Positions 12,741 to 25,611 are shown, numbered from the stretch's first letter. The stretch is 64,000 nucleotides of DNA from Melitaea cinxia (GCF_905220565.1 NC_059396.1:10327206-10391205); one strand, 5' to 3'. Notes: generated from the sequence alone by a model not told the origin. Numbers and translations: made by a program.

Positions 12741-14384
12741 ATGTTGAATATTACTTTTATCACATATGCGAACATGTGCGAGTTAGATATTTATGACGAA
12801 AGTATTCCACTATTTATGATAACTGAATTGTAAATGTGAAGAAATAACAAGGAATTACAAGAAATACATGTTAATACTTTAACCATTTGTATAAATAAAC
12901 AAGCAGAACTCTAATTAAAATCTACTGCTCACCATGTGCAAAAAAATCCTAAAATAGTTTCTGCCCCGAAAAATAATATCTGAAGCCAATTTACACAGTA
13001 ACATCACGTAAAATACGATATAACGGTAACTTTTAAGTAAGGCCCAAGGGTCCTATTCGCTTCCACGAGAGTAAACACTCAGTAACTTTCATATCAGAAC
13101 ATTCCGAAAGGTAAAGGTGACTTCCATGAGACCACTGAACTTGAAGAACCTATTGCATTATAGTTTTTTTTTTTTTTTTTTTTTTTTTACGGCAAATTCT
13201 CCTTCTACGCAGAGTTTGGTTATTGCTACTAATTTAGTTGCCTGATTTTATTTGTCAAAAATTTGCTTAAACGTTTGAGAGAATTGAATATAATATATGT
13301 GTATATTTAAGTCATGTTGAAACTTGTCACAATTTAACGATACGTACAATCTTTCGACACCTGCTTCGATTGCGTAGATTCTCACAAATAGGCAAAAAAG
13401 AGGTAGCACTGTCGTAGCGACGTTAAAAAGATGCTGAGAATAGCTTGTCCAATAACTCAACCACATAATAGTAGAGGATCGATACTATATTCATTTATAC
13501 CAAGCTAATCACGCTTATTGGATTATATTATTTGCAAAAAATGCGTTTGCCGTTAAATAAATATGTAATCTTTCAACCTTTTAAGGCACTAGCATAACAA
13601 TTAGCCTTTCTTCAAAACAAATTAGTTAGAGAAATACGACGGCCATTCGGGACAGACATGTTCTGACAAATGTTAAATATGCCGAACAAAACCCATCCAC
13701 TGGTGTTGAACATTCATTACTAGAATAATTATATCCAACCCAGCAATAACCAATGTAAAATGGTATGCTATTCGTGATGGTCTGCGTCTTATGCGTTATT
13801 TGACTTTTTGTACACTGAATAGTGTACAAAAGGTAAAATACTTATTATTTATTATGAACTAATTATGTACTTCATGTTTGTATTGACAGCTGGAAGTATG
13901 ATAACTTATAAAACATATAAATTCAAGGCAAAAATGTTTTGTACATCTAAAACCGATATTTAAAATCACTGTAATTTAATCTTTAAAAATTTGATTTCTT
14001 CTGCATATATCCATTATGATTGTATGTATATAGGTTTTCTTATAATATTCGCTTTTCCGTGCAATGCGAATGTAAAAATAGCTAAAGAAAAGAAATATAA
14101 AACCAAAGTTCTGTAGAATTTTTCCAAGTAAAATCAACTCGAAGAGATCCGACATTTATACTCGTTGAAATTTGCATAAGCTTAACTTAACTTTATTAAA
14201 GTTGATGATCCAATAAATATGCCACACGACTTGAATCCTGTACGAACTACAAGTTTTATTTAAATATAATTGTATTAATTTTCTACACAAGACATGCTAG
14301 TTAAAATTGTTAAATCAAACATAAAGACAAAAATATCAAATTCATATTCAAATTTAACAACAAAAATTTTTTTTTGTTTTATTC
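12741..14384. other. AT-rich stretch
   Basis: A 24-T run at about 13166-13189 may be the A tail of a minus-strand retroelement. No gene seen in 13248-13829 despite short minus frames. Confidence 0.5.
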
Positions 14385-14545
14385 AACTAGGTCGGCAAAC
14401 AAGCGTACGGTTCACCTGGTGGTAAGCGATTACCGTAGCTTATAGACGCAAGGGCGTTGCCGACCTTATTCCCCCAGGAGCTCTGGTCACCTTACTCGTC
14501 AACAGGAACACAACACTGCTTGAAAACAGTACTATTTAGCTGTTA
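14385..14545 (-). mobile_element. Repeat family G copy, 3' half
   Basis: Reverse-strand match from the AGTCGGCAAACAAGCG end to the GCTTGAAAACAGTACT block. The poly-T run just before it (14367-14380) is the A tail. Confidence 0.6.
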
Positions 14546-15170
14546 TGTTCTGTACATTTTTCTAAAATATAAGCATTTATAGAAAATAAATTTACAAAAA
14601 AAAATTATATTTTTTTTATAAATAATCATTTAACGAACAGTGGAATAACACATGATTAGAAAGGCTTATAACCTTTAGCATAGCAAAAGGATTTTAGGAT
14701 AGTTTTGCAATCGTACACATTTAGATTAAAAAAAAACGTGTGTAGCTTTACTATTTATGGTTAACAATTGCAAAGAGTGTAGTATACACGATCAGCTTTA
14801 ATTCTTTCATTGGGTACAAATAAGACCTCTATTGTTGTTAAATCCTGAATAATAAAACAACGTACAAGGAAGAATAAAGGATAATATCCTTGCATAGTTA
14901 CAATGAAACGTGTTAGTCACAATTGTTTTACGCGGCTACGTCCATTCATTTTAATATATAGTATTATGTAAACATCCTCGATCCAATTGTATATTAATTA
15001 TGCGGTGAAAATTGTAACAAATAGCTTCAAGTCACATGATAACAGTACCAAATAGCCCTTATTAATAAATTAAAAAGGGTTATCTGGTACTGTAAATTAT
15101 TTAAATTAAAAATCATCAGTAAACAAAAAATAACTTAATTTAAACAAATAAATTGAATTTTAATATTTAC

Positions 15171-15880
15171 GAGCGACCCGCTCCGGCTTCGCACGGGTAT
15201 AAAATATAATTATAGCCTATGTCATTCACTGAAAAAATGATTAAAATCGATCCAGTAGTTTTGATTTATTCATTACTGCCCGTGGCCCGCACGCGTTAAC
15301 TTTAGAGTAAAAGCCGGCCGGAACCGCCGCAAACGCTACGTACCGCAATTTTTAAATCTGTAATATCTTCGAAAATATTCATTTAAATCATATGCTGTAA
15401 AGGGCCATATAGATCTATATTAAATCAACAATGTATTTAAGGTATTTAATTAGTTAAGGATTAAAGCTGTATTTGTTTCGCTTTGAAAATTAGCCATTAT
15501 TTGTCGTAAAAAGTAAATGACAAAAAAACAACAGTTATTGTGGGATATCCATAAGAGATAGACATATACAATAGCAGAGTTTTCTGTAGACCTTTTCAAT
15601 GTGTACAATACTTAGTACATTATTTTGATAAATCTCTTAGGGTTCAGGCTGCGTTTGCAATGTAAGCGGAAAAAATGTAATTATTTACGACATCACATTA
15701 GAAACTTCAAAAATAACAGTATTTCTCCACTATTTAATGGATGTTATTATACATATAAACCTTCTTCTTTAATCACTCTATCTATTAAAAAAAACCGCAT
15801 CAAAATCCGTTGCGTAGTTTTAAAGATTTAAGCATACATAGGGACAGAGAAAGCCACTTTGTTTTATACTACGTAGTGAT
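15171..15880 (-). mobile_element. Helitron-like repeat, two parts
   Basis: GAGCGACCCGCTCCGGCTTC with CACGGGTATAAAATATAATT (15171-15275) and, further on, CCGCATCAAAATCCGTTGCG (15785-15880) belong to one family. The frame at 15625-15831 is chance. Confidence 0.45.
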
Positions 15881-17040
15881 TAATAATAATTTACTTAAAT
15901 TAAATATGTATTTATTCAGTAACTGTAAGCTATCTTATAATGTAGAAAATATATTAAGTATCATTTTTGTTTAATATAAAGGCAATAATTGTCTCATTAC
16001 TGGGAATGATTGAGACTGCGTTATTTAAATGATTTTAATTGCCGAAAATAATGATGCGCGATCAACGGTAGAGTTTCCTACGGGTATTCGATGTTGTATA
16101 AATAAAATTATTATCCTCGGTGCACTTAAGTATGATTCAGTAGTTTCTAGACACGGCGATATTCCACTCACTATTCTACTTACACTTTACGCATATTTAT
16201 AGTATACTAATGATGTAATATTAACAAGAAATTAATGTATTAGGTAATCACGTGAATATAAAATAGTATGGTATAGTTTTGCGTTACGACTCAAAAATAT
16301 TTCTTACATTAGGTAATAAGTTGTAGAAGGGTTCAGTTTATTTATGATAAAAAAAAAACATCACATCAAGCTAAAAATGTTCTTGAAAAAAAAAAAAGAG
16401 ATAAAATATACAACGCGTTCAGCCTTTGAATTTTAAACTGTTGAAATAAAACTTTAGACTGAGATAGAATTCCAAGTTTGAAATATAAACTTTTTCAGTC
16501 TTGTAACATAATTATGTAAGATGGTTCAAATGATTACGCGTAATTCTCATTTGAAAGGTTATAAAAAGAAGTAACACAGACAACTAAATTACAACAAAAT
16601 ATCTTTATATTTTTATGTTTTTTATACATTTACCTAACATTCTTTCCTGCAAATCTTAAGGTTAACAGGAAGATATAGCTGTATATATTATATTTCTGAC
16701 TTTTGTTCAATGCATTTTAGGTAGTTGTGAAATAAAGTTCAAATTAATAAATTTGCAATCATAGATGCATTATACTCGTATACTGTAGGAGTATGAGTCA
16801 TTTATTGATATACATATACCAGTTAAACCGGGATGAAAAATCAGTCATACTATATATAAATATCTTTGCTGATAAATGAAAAAAAAAGTCTTGATTTATT
16901 TCTTCTTGAATATTTTTTTTTCCATAATATTTTCGAATATTTGAATTTGGACGATAGCGTCCATAATTATTAAGATCAAGTTAGTTCAATATTATGAATC
17001 TACAAGACAACCTTAACTGACACTTATCTTCTATTTACAG
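15881..17040 (+). other. Intron upstream of the GPCR terminal exon
   Basis: AT-rich and without coding signs; it ends in the acceptor TTTACAG at 17040. The intron probably extends further left, across repeats. Confidence 0.55.
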
Positions 17041-17520
17041 GGAAAAGGGTTGACGCCATCGAAAAGTTCAAAGTGCCACAATCATGAGACCCGTAGTTGT
17101 CATCATTTGAGCCACCTATCTCGGAATGTGCTACGTGCGCGACGTGGTGTTGTTCGTATGCTCATTGTCTTAGTGCTTACCTTTGCGCTATGTAATCTTC
17201 CCTTCCACGCTCGCAAGATGTGGCAGTACTGGTCGAGTGGTTACCAGGGCACGACTAACTTCAGCGCTCTTCTAACGCCGCTGACCTTCCTCATATCATA
17301 CTTCAACTCAGGAATCAATCCTCTATTGTACGCTTTCCTATCCAAGAATTTTAGGAAGGGTATGCGAGAACTTCTATTTTGCAACCTTTCCGGTAAGCGG
17401 AAGAGTGACAATTTGATGCTGTTGAATCGCGTTGGAGGTATGGGCTTGCGAAGGAGTTCAACACGATCAACGCGTGCCAACTGCAGCACTGTTACTATGG
17501 CACCTAATGGAGAGTCATGA
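17041..17520 (+). CDS. TrissinR: Terminal exon of a neuropeptide GPCR, probably the trissin receptor
   Basis: This is the last coding exon of a class A (rhodopsin-like) G-protein-coupled receptor, a plasma-membrane protein that binds a secreted neuropeptide. It opens after a good splice acceptor (pyrimidine-rich run ending TTTACAG at 17040) in phase 0 and ends with TGA at 17518-17520. It encodes a His/Ser/Arg-rich third intracellular loop, then TM6 (RMLIVLVLTFALCNLPF, the CWxP position reading CNLP), a short extracellular loop with HARKMWQYW, TM7 with NSGINPLLYAF (the NPxxY motif), a helix-8 like segment with KNFRKGMRELLFC, and a basic Ser/Thr-rich tail of about 50 residues. The HARKMWQYW and ALLTPLTFL segments are, from memory, typical of insect trissin receptors; other peptide receptors of the orexin/CCK-like group are possible. 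There is no start codon in the exon, so TM1-5 must be encoded upstream. Base composition is clearly higher in GC than its surroundings. Confidence 0.8.
   Translation, partial: GKGLTPSKSSKCHNHETRSCHHLSHLSRNVLRARRGVVRMLIVLVLTFALCNLPFHARKMWQYWSSGYQGTTNFSALLTPLTFLISYFNSGINPLLYAFLSKNFRKGMRELLFCNLSGKRKSDNLMLLNRVGGMGLRRSSTRSTRANCSTVTMAPNGES
17393..17398 (+). promoter_or_regulatory. Possible alternative splice donor inside the GPCR exon
   Basis: GTAAGC follows CCTTTCCG just after the helix-8 region, leaving one base of a codon (phase 1). Use of this site would replace the last roughly 42 residues of the receptor by a downstream exon. It could equally be an unused GT; no transcript evidence is available here. 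Confidence 0.2.
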
Positions 17521-17907
17521 GGGTTACATCGCCGCAGATTTACCTATAAACATGAAAGTGCTGATATTTCCTGATTAACGGAGAATACTGATGAGGGAAC
17601 TAGTAGCAGCTATTGCACGGTTTCTACAGTTTCTAGACGAGATTTATATGACTAAGACTTTGTTCCGAGCTTATAATTTAATATAAAAATCAATAGCTGT
17701 TGGATTAGTGATCTCATGAGCTTAATGTAGTACGTAAATCCATGTATTATTTTTATTCTAAACTTTTGTTTAGTACTATTTACAACATTAAGTTCTATCA
17801 CTAAAGTTTATTGATTTTTTTTATTGAGTTTTTATAAATTTTTCACTATTACTATTTAATTACTATTTAATAATATTCTTGAATTAGCTTCAATGTTTAT
17901 ATAATGT

Positions 17908-17913
17908 AATAAA
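17908..17913 (+). terminator. Polyadenylation signal for the GPCR gene
   Basis: AATAAA lies about 390 bases after the receptor stop codon, in AT-rich DNA, followed by T- and GT-containing sequence. It is the first canonical signal seen downstream, so it is the likely end of a short 3' UTR. Confidence 0.5.
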
Positions 17914-18374
17914 GTTTTACAAATGTCTCAATAGAGACGAAGATGAAGATGTTAACAATATTAGAATTTATTACAGTCTTTACACATAAAATGATTGTTA
18001 GGGTAAAAAATGCTAGAAACAATAGATGTCTAAAAGCTTAATAGGCTCGTTATTATTATTTTACTTTACTTACATTACGAAGGTTTTAGTAAACCCTAGA
18101 ATTTATATTGAAAATAAATATACGGTAAACTTAATTAAAATACTTCACGTTTGATCACATTGAAATTATATAAATATATATATAAACAGCAGCATAACAG
18201 AGACAAATATATGTCTCTATATTTATTACTATATTTATCTCTCTATTTATATAAGAGTTTGTTTGTAAGCGCGCTGATCTCAGGAACTACTCGTTCGAAG
18301 TAAGCAATTACTTTCGTGCTCGCTATATAACATCATGCTACGAAAAGGAACATAAGAAATGTTACATACACATA

Positions 18375-18590
18375 CATTACAGCCTATACAGTCCACTGCT
18401 GGACATAGGCCTCCACAAGTTTACGCCAAAAATAACGTGAACTCATGTGTTTTGCCATAGTCACCACGCTGGGCAGGCGGGTTGGTGACCGCAGTACTGG
18501 CTTTGTCGCACCGGAGACGCTGCTGCCCGTCTTCGGCCTGTGTATTTCAAAGCCAGCAGTTGGATGGTTATCCCGCCATCGGTCGGCTTA
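18375..18590 (-). mobile_element. SINE A copy, 5'-truncated
   Basis: Reverse-strand match to the same family, from the RTE-like tail at 18375 to the CCGATGGCGGGATAACC block at about 18583. The head with GTCGTAAGAGGCGAC is missing. Open frames seen across it on both strands are the family's own low-stop sequence. Confidence 0.75.
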
Positions 18591-18619
18591 ATCGGCATAA
18601 GAAATGTTACGAAAACAAA

Positions 18620-18740
18620 AAAAAATGTTCTTTTTCGACAGCCTCCGTTGCGTGCGCTGCGTAACCGGTTAAATCTTCCCAAAAAATATGTGTGACGGAA
18701 TTGCCACTAAAAGTTCTACAAAAGCCCGCGACAGCATAAT
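18620..18740 (+). mobile_element. Helitron-like fragment matching 29855-29980
   Basis: AGCCTCCGTTGCGTGCGCTG, ATGTGTGACGGAATTGCC and AAGCCCGCGACAGC match the copy at 29.86 kb. Confidence 0.5.
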
Positions 18741-18935
18741 ATGTCTATCTTTTAAAGTTACCTAATTATAACCATTTTTATAGTAATCAAATTTGTTTTA
18801 AAATAATCCATTATTTGCGAAGATGGTTGTATAAACATGATATAAATTATAACCCAAATAAATACGTTATTAATTACAAGTATTTCTTTTATTAACTTTT
18901 TGACATAATTTGATTTCAATGAATATCTTAGAAGA

Positions 18936-19091
18936 TAGCGTCTTCGGTGCGAGAAACCCAGCCCTGCGGTCACCAACCCGCCTGCCCAGCGTGGTGACAA
19001 TGGGCAAAACACATGAGTTCGTGCATTTTTGGCGCGAACTTGTGGAGACCTATGTCCAGCAGTGGACTGCAATAGGCTGGAATGATGAATA
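18936..19091 (+). mobile_element. SINE A copy, 3' half
   Basis: Begins in the CGTCTTCGGTGCGA block and ends in GGAGACCTATGTCCAGCAGT and ATAGGCTGGAATGATGA. It sits about 350 bases from an opposite-strand copy of the family. Confidence 0.75.
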
Positions 19092-20544
19092 TCTTAGAAA
19101 AAAAAATTAGAAATATCTTAGAAGATATCATATTTTTAAAATAATTATGCAACAAATTAACGATCATAAAAAGTTAACAGGTGATTTTATTGCATTACTA
19201 TTATTAACAAGGCATATAAATCCTTACGAATGGAAAATACTTCATAAACGCGCGTGAAACCACGGGGTACAACTAGTTATTTTATAAATCACTTGAAACT
19301 AAGGTTATTAAAAATGTAGATTACTAAATTTACTTAAACTGGTAGTTGTAAGGTTTTGTATGTGGAATAGAATAATTCACGACTTTGTATGTTTTATTTT
19401 CGTACTTCTAAATGTCGGTTGGGTTTCCTTGATATCACATTGAAGCAATGACGGCTCACACTTGAACAAAATTGAATTGGTTTCTTGACAGTAACGAACC
19501 GCTAAATACATAAGAGACACGTTTATACTTTTTGAAATCTTTGAAAAAAATTAAGTACCTTATTTGTTTCATTTTAAAACCTACTTGTAAATAAGTATTA
19601 CCTATATTAGGGTAATTATTAAGCTTTGCTTATAGAATTCTAAGAAAATGAACCACTTAAGGTTACATTTAAACAGTAACGAGAAATTATTTGCGTTAAA
19701 AAGGCCCATAATGAAAACTACCACTATAATGTAACTTCATTGGGAAATATAATACATAGACATAAAGGCGAAGCGGCTCCAGTCTGATTTTACTATCTCA
19801 ATTTTGGGTAATAAATCATAATATAATGTATATATATCTTTGTAATGATTTTATAGTATATATCTCATACACATTGCATTTAAAGTTATCAAAAAATAAT
19901 AAGTAAAATGTTCTTCTGAAAAATTTCTTATATAAGTATTTATAAACGTATTGTGTACATAACTAAAAGCTAACTTTATGTATTTGTATTAAATTATATT
20001 TTATTATTTGTTAAAATTCGTAATTTTAGCAAAACTATTTTTAATTAGTTTCATACTTATAGACTTGTTATTAAGTAATGTTGTTTAAAAATGTTTAATA
20101 CTCAACGTTTGTATTGTGATTATTAAGGATAAATATTGTAAGTAATTGTCTTAAAAATTTTACTACATGAACTTGTCTGAGAGTTACCAAAACTTTTAAT
20201 AATAGTGATTTACGATGTATTATAACTTGTTGCATTATAAGTGTATATTAAGTCGGTGACTCTTAGTCTATATAATCCTAGACTCTGTTACTTAGTAAAG
20301 CTTTGATGTTATAACATATTTTAATATACTTGTATATAAAAATACATCACGTAAATATAATGTTTTGTTATATTTTTATAACAATTGTTACGAAATATCA
20401 TAACTTATCGACACGTCAATCATATCATTAAGCATTCTTCAATCGATGTATGTAAATACAAATTAAGAGATTAAATAAACGATTCTTCGCATTTGAGACT
20501 TTTATTGAAGAGCACGTACTTAATGTTTTTATTTGTATTAAAAA
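19092..20544. other. AT-rich stretch, nothing firm
   Basis: A short Helitron-like end (ACCACGGGGTACAACTAGTT at about 19260-19280) is the only element seen. Confidence 0.45.
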
Positions 20545-20625
20545 GGTGACAAACAGTCAGAATCGAAACCACAACCTCATGGCAAAAAGTAGGGCCACTA
20601 CAAACTGCGCCAACCGGCTAGTCAA
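20545..20625 (-). mobile_element. tRNA-like SINE head fragment
   Basis: On the minus strand GCCGGTTGGCGCAGTTTGTA and, about 30 bases on, GTGGTTTCGATTCTGAC resemble tRNA A and B boxes at tRNA-like spacing. No acceptor stem closes, so it is not a tRNA gene. It is a different head from SINE B. Confidence 0.45.
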
Positions 20626-20737
20626 ATGAAACAGTCAAGGAGCTAAACAACGATCAATAACTTAATGTATAGTAGCAGTATGTATGTAAGCTCATTAGTG
20701 AGCAAAGAATCTGAAATAAAACGTTACATGAATATAC

Positions 20738-20805
20738 TTCTAATCGGGCTGCTCCAAATTGGAGCGGGATATTTCTTGCCGTCCCCTACCACAGTTAATT
20801 ACTTA
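20738..20805 (-). mobile_element. Repeat family G 5' fragment
   Basis: CGGGCTGCTCCAAATTGGAG and CCCTACCACAGTTAA match the first 65 bases of the family in reverse. A weaker remnant is at 57475-57580. Confidence 0.45.
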
Positions 20806-21699
20806 ATCAGCTTTTATTATTAATCTACTAACTAAAAAACACGTATATAAATATATTTCAAAATAATTTTATTTGGGGTTTATAATAACTTATTTTTCAA
20901 ATTAGTTAAAGATTATAATTGTTTCTAATGACAATAAAATATGATGACCTGACCGTAAACATGACAAACTATAAAGAGGAATCCGTTACTTTATTAATAT
21001 TATATTTTACTATATACCAGAGCAAACTATTAGTAAGAAAGGATGACACGACATAACTCATTTTAAAATATTACAAAATATTCCATTAAAGTATAAAATT
21101 TAATTAAAATTGTTTCACTAAAGCTGCAACAACGGAACAATAGTTCATAGTTAGAGTTTATGAATTACAAGTTAAGAATTAATTTAAGTTAAAACCGTAT
21201 CAACAAAATTATACTTTATAAATATACGTTTTGTTGAACACATTTTTTTTCCTTTGTAAACAAATTAAAACATTTGTGTTAAACTAATATTTAAATGAAT
21301 TTGTGAATGATGTGCAGATATTATTTCCTCTAACGGTGGCAAAAACAAAAGACTATATTCATTAGCCCGTTCACCCAATTTACAGTGGCTCTGGGTTCTG
21401 TTGGTGGGTTTTAGATTTGATTTCCGAAAAATATTAAATTATTATCATCAGTCAGAACACCTTAAAAACACCTGTAAAACATTTTTTTTTAATTACACTA
21501 TCTGCTAATTGTATGCCTTGCTGGTTAACATTAGTAATAGTTGGAAAACTAAATGACTGTCTATATCAATTTATTTATGTAGACAAAAAAATTAGAAAAT
21601 ATAATATGTATGTATATTTAAAAATGTATAATATTTATTGTTTGAAAGTGCGCATACATTTCAAATTTATATTGTAAATATTTTGTTATCCTATGTTAT

Positions 21700-22065
21700 G
21701 CTCCGGGTATTATGGGTTCGATTCCCGCTCCGAGCCTGGTTGTAATATACATATTTACTTACGTATATTTATATAGCCATATCAGTCGGTTATTACGTAA
21801 ACATTGGGTTACTTGTATAAAGAACCGTATATTTATAGTGTAGTAGAAAAAAGCTACTTTTACAACAGGCTTACTCAAGTTTAGTTTCTGTTCGGAGCAG
21901 CCATTTGTTGTTGCATAAACATTTGTTTCTGATCTGGGCTTACGTCCTCGTGAGTTTCGGAGGTGTTCCGGGATAAAGCCGTCAGCCATGGCATGTCGTA
22001 TCATGTTATCATTATCGTAGACACCTGATAACGATCACCACATATAGTCGAGAAATTACCCGCCA
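21700..22065 (+). mobile_element. SINE B-like copy with extra internal sequence
   Basis: The B-box-like GGGTTCGATTCCCGCTCC (21715-21732) is followed by about 190 unrelated bases and then by family B body blocks such as GACACCTGATAACGATCACC. The minus-strand open frame over it is chance. Confidence 0.5.
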
Positions 22066-22598
22066 AAATACAGTAGGACAGTCGAAAGTAGTGTGGAATG
22101 ATAGTATCTACCTAGTAAGACTAGTAGAAGTCAACATCCTAATAATAGCAGACTGTTTCACTTCAATTTTGTTAGCCTTTAATAAAAATAGTAATATTTA
22201 AGGTCAAGTAGGGCTATCAATCTTGTTTAGGAGGAATAAGACTAAAATTAATATCAAAAAAGTCTCCCTCTTTTTCTCTGTCTTATGTTTTTGAGGGCAA
22301 TGAAATGAACCCTAAATTTTTTTTAACAAGAGTAGAGAATTTCCATCAAAACTTGATGAAATTGCGGAAGTTATACGATAATAAATTACAATGACCTAAT
22401 TCTACGTATTTAATGTTATTATAATAATACTATAATCATAATAATGTTTACAAAATAAATTAAAACGTTTATTACTGCTAATGTTCGTAACTCGCTGCTA
22501 AGAAGAGAAAGAAATATAGAGGCAATAAGAAACGGTTACTGACAGCTTCAAATTATTAAAAGTTATGTCATCGTAATAATTTATTTCTAATGTATTCA

Positions 22599-22717
22599 TC
22601 ATTACAGCCTATACAGTCCACTGCTGGACATAGGCCTCCACAAGTTTACGCCAAAAATAACGTGAACTCATGTGTTTTGCCCATAGTCACCACGCTGGGC
22701 AAGCGGGTTGGTGACCG
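22599..22717 (-). mobile_element. SINE A copy, 3' third
   Basis: Reverse-strand copy of the tail and the CCGCCTGCCCAGCGTGGTGA block only; nearly identical to the matching part of 18375-18590, so it is young. Confidence 0.75.
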
Positions 22718-22884
22718 TCTAATGTATTAATTAGGTATAATTAGTATGACATGCTTTACTTTAGGAAAAACTTAAAAATATTGGTGGAAAATTACACGAT
22801 AGAAAGCACACAAAACAAAAATTATCCTTTTTCCTTTTTAAGACTATTCTTAGGGCACTGTCTCGAGATTATATTAAATTTATC

Positions 22885-23036
22885 CTTCCTTTAATTGGGT
22901 TGTCTGGAAGAAATGGCTAAATAGACATAACTCCGACCATTGTACTTCACAGTCTTTAAATGTTTTTAAATGTGTTTAATTTTAAAAAAGGTACTTGTGG
23001 TGTACACTAAAGTATAAATAAATAAATAAGACCATT
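22885..23036 (+). mobile_element. LINE 3' tail, family C
   Basis: TTGGGTTGTCTGGAAGAAAT and GGTGTACACTAAAGTATAAA, then a TAAA-repeat end. Four copies in the window share these blocks and end in simple TAAA or AAT repeats, as non-LTR tails do. No coding remains. Confidence 0.6.
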
Positions 23037-24050
23037 CTTAATTTAGAGGCTTCAATTTTTTATTCAAAGTAACACTGATTTATTGTGTTGACATTAATTA
23101 GTATTTATATTTATAGTGCTTATAATTTCGGTCTCATTTGAGATGCATAAACGTTGTGTACCGGAAAATTTAACTGAATTATTGGTATCAAATTACTCTA
23201 CTCACAATAGACTCACACTTGGGCAATTTTGAAAATTGATTGATTATAGTAGGGCCGGATTTGGGTGGAGGTCGTACTGAGCTATAGCTACGGAGCCTCC
23301 ACAAGGGAGGGGCTCCCACGATAAAGAATTAAAAGATGTGTTTTAGGTCAGACGGCTCAGTAACTTTTTTATTTGTCTTGAGTCTTTTTTCATATTTTAG
23401 TAACAACACTTGTACAAACATAATTATATCTTGAATATTAAAACCATATTTTTATATCTATTCATAACCTAATTTTGGCCGTAAAAGGTCGATATATGTA
23501 TTACCAAAGGCAACAAAAAATTTCCCTTATAAACTCATAATAATTACAGACTTCGCTCTTTTACTTTAAAACTTACTTATACGAGTAATTGGTACAAAAA
23601 GTTTCAATTGAACATTGATGGCAACTGATGCGACTTAAATGCCGCACTCCTGAAAGAAAGTCTCGTCTGCAAGAATGAACAATCTTAAAGCTGCTTCATT
23701 GCGGTTTGTCTTATAATTAGGTAATTTACCATTAATAATGATTAATTTTATCAAGTGAATTCGATAGCAAGCGAAATCAATGGCTTTACGTGCTCACCCA
23801 TAGATAGTAAGAAGACCCACTATGATACATAGTCGGACTGGAAACAAATATTTAAAGAAATAAAAAAATCTGTCCCAAGGTTAATCGTGCCGAAAATCAC
23901 CTGCATTGAAGTGGCTACTCATGAATCTAACGCAAAATTACACTCGTGCCCGACTCGGAGAAAAATCATTAAAATTAATAAAGGAGCATAATTTTTACAT
24001 ACAAATTATATTAATCAAAGTCTATTCCATTTTTTATTTGATGTAGACTC
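23037..24050. other. AT-rich stretch
   Basis: 23255-23340 holds a GC-richer block (GGGCCGGATTTGGGTGGAGG, CTCCACAAGGGAGGGGCTCC) that looks like the end of an unassigned dispersed repeat. Confidence 0.4.
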
Positions 24051-24210
24051 TTCCCGTGGGTGTCGTAAGTGGCGACTAAGGGATAACGCACTCCCACTGC
24101 CACATTGGAACTTAAAAAGCTGATTAACCACTAACCGGATAACCATGTAACTGCCGGTTTTGAAATACAGAGGCCAAAGACGAGCAACAGCATCGTCGGT
24201 GCACAGCGTA
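24051..24210 (+). mobile_element. SINE A copy, 5' half, diverged
   Basis: Holds TTCCCGTGGGTGTCGTAAG through the block near GCATCGTCGGTGCACAGCG; the tail is lost. It carries more changes than the other copies. Confidence 0.65.
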
Positions 24211-24241
24211 GTGCGGCGCTGCTTTTATTTATATAGACGAT

Positions 24242-24440
24242 ATGTGTTTCCTTGCAAACGAAAAAAAAAACTGACTTTAATTACATGGATCAGTAATACA
24301 ACGTAGGTAGACGACAAAAATATTATAGTAAATATAATAATCAGAGATAACTCAAAAAGTACTCATCATATCTCGATAAAATCGAAATGGGACCACGCGA
24401 CAAGGACGACCTTTCGGTTAAAAAACGATTCATTGAAATG
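24242..24440 (+). mobile_element. Repeat D, hairpin end only
   Basis: Hairpin GTTTCCTTGCAAAC (24246-24259), one arm mismatched, then the first internal module. The other end is missing. Confidence 0.6.
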
Positions 24441-24513
24441 GGTCACACTTAACATTGTAAAAATGTGTGTATTTTCATTTATTTTTATTTTAGATAATAA
24501 GTTTCCTTTTTAT

Positions 24514-24640
24514 ATCTGGGTTGTCTGGAAGAAATGGCTAATCAGCCGTAAGTCCGCCCATTGTTCACTGTCTGCAACTACTTTATGCTGTGTTTGTATT
24601 ATATTTGTGGTGGTAAGTATAAAAGAAAAATTACAAATAA
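24514..24640 (+). mobile_element. LINE 3' tail, family C
   Basis: TGGGTTGTCTGGAAGAAATGG to ATATTTGTGGTGGTAAGTA. Closest to the 30.6-kb copy read on the other strand. Confidence 0.6.
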
Positions 24641-24775
24641 AAACTGCCAAGTGCGAGTCATACTCGCGCACCGAGGGTTCCGTACAAACAAAATTATTAA
24701 AAATATTTTTATTATATGATGTAACTAAAAATATACATGTAGAACTACGGAACCCTAAAAAGTGTCTCAAAGAAT
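24641..24775. mobile_element. MITE-like repeat with GGGTTCCGTA inverted pair
   Basis: GCCAAGTGCGAGTCATACTC and GAGGGTTCCGTAC are mirrored by TACGGAACCCTAAAAA at 24745-24760. The block is a familiar lepidopteran dispersed repeat. Overlapping frames on both strands (24433-24777, 24510-24770) are chance. Confidence 0.5.
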
Positions 24776-25611
24776 AAAAAACAAAAAAAATGGAATTAAA
24801 AATAAAATTTATAAACTTTTCAAGTAAAACAACTTTAAAAAGCCAAGAAACGAATTAAAAATTACGTCGATGTGTCTCGTTTGCTCTTATATTCTATCAT
24901 CAGATCTTAAAGTATTGTACCACACCTAACTTTTGACCTTTCAAACAATTAAAATAAAAGTTTTCAAGATTGGTCCACAATTGATACAAAATACCCGTGA
25001 ACATTCATAAAAGAACAAACAACTTTCTTAGAACCTCCTACAGCTTTAAAACGGTTCTTCGAACATTAAACCTGAACAAACACTACCTACATTGTATAAA
25101 TGTACATACAATTAGTAAATACGATGATATATAATACTGAATATAAACTTTTCACTTTACATAAATGTAAGAGTTTATACTGTTAAAGGCGTAAACTTCT
25201 GTTTAACTAGATACGAAAATATCTTGGAAATACAAACGACACTAACTAAAATTATCATAGTAGTTTAAATTTCGGGGTTCTAGCCTAATAAATATATTAA
25301 TAGACCGTTACTATCTATTACTTATACAACTTTAATGTTCATGAAAAAATAGCGTTTCGTATTTCATTTTATTTCTCGTTATACTTAATATTAAAATTCA
25401 AATTCACGCTATTGCGAATATAGACACACAAAGATACCGTGTAGCGTACAATACACATTGCACCATATGCGAAATTTTAAAATTTATAAAATGAAGGACA
25501 AGAATAAGCTTACGCTATCTTCTATAAGATATATACATAACATATATATGGATACAAACGTATTCAACCTATTTCATCTTACTGATTTGGGATGCACTTT
25601 TTTTCCATATA

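Noticed and set aside
17241..17489. Minus-strand 82-codon frame
   Set aside because: Shadow of the GPCR exon; the plus frame has clear TM6 and TM7 motifs.
18461..19167. Cluster of short frames on both strands
   Set aside because: They lie on SINE A copies; the element sequence is low in stops and non-coding.
20545..20625. tRNA gene on the minus strand
   Set aside because: A and B boxes are present but no acceptor or anticodon stem pairs; better read as a SINE head.
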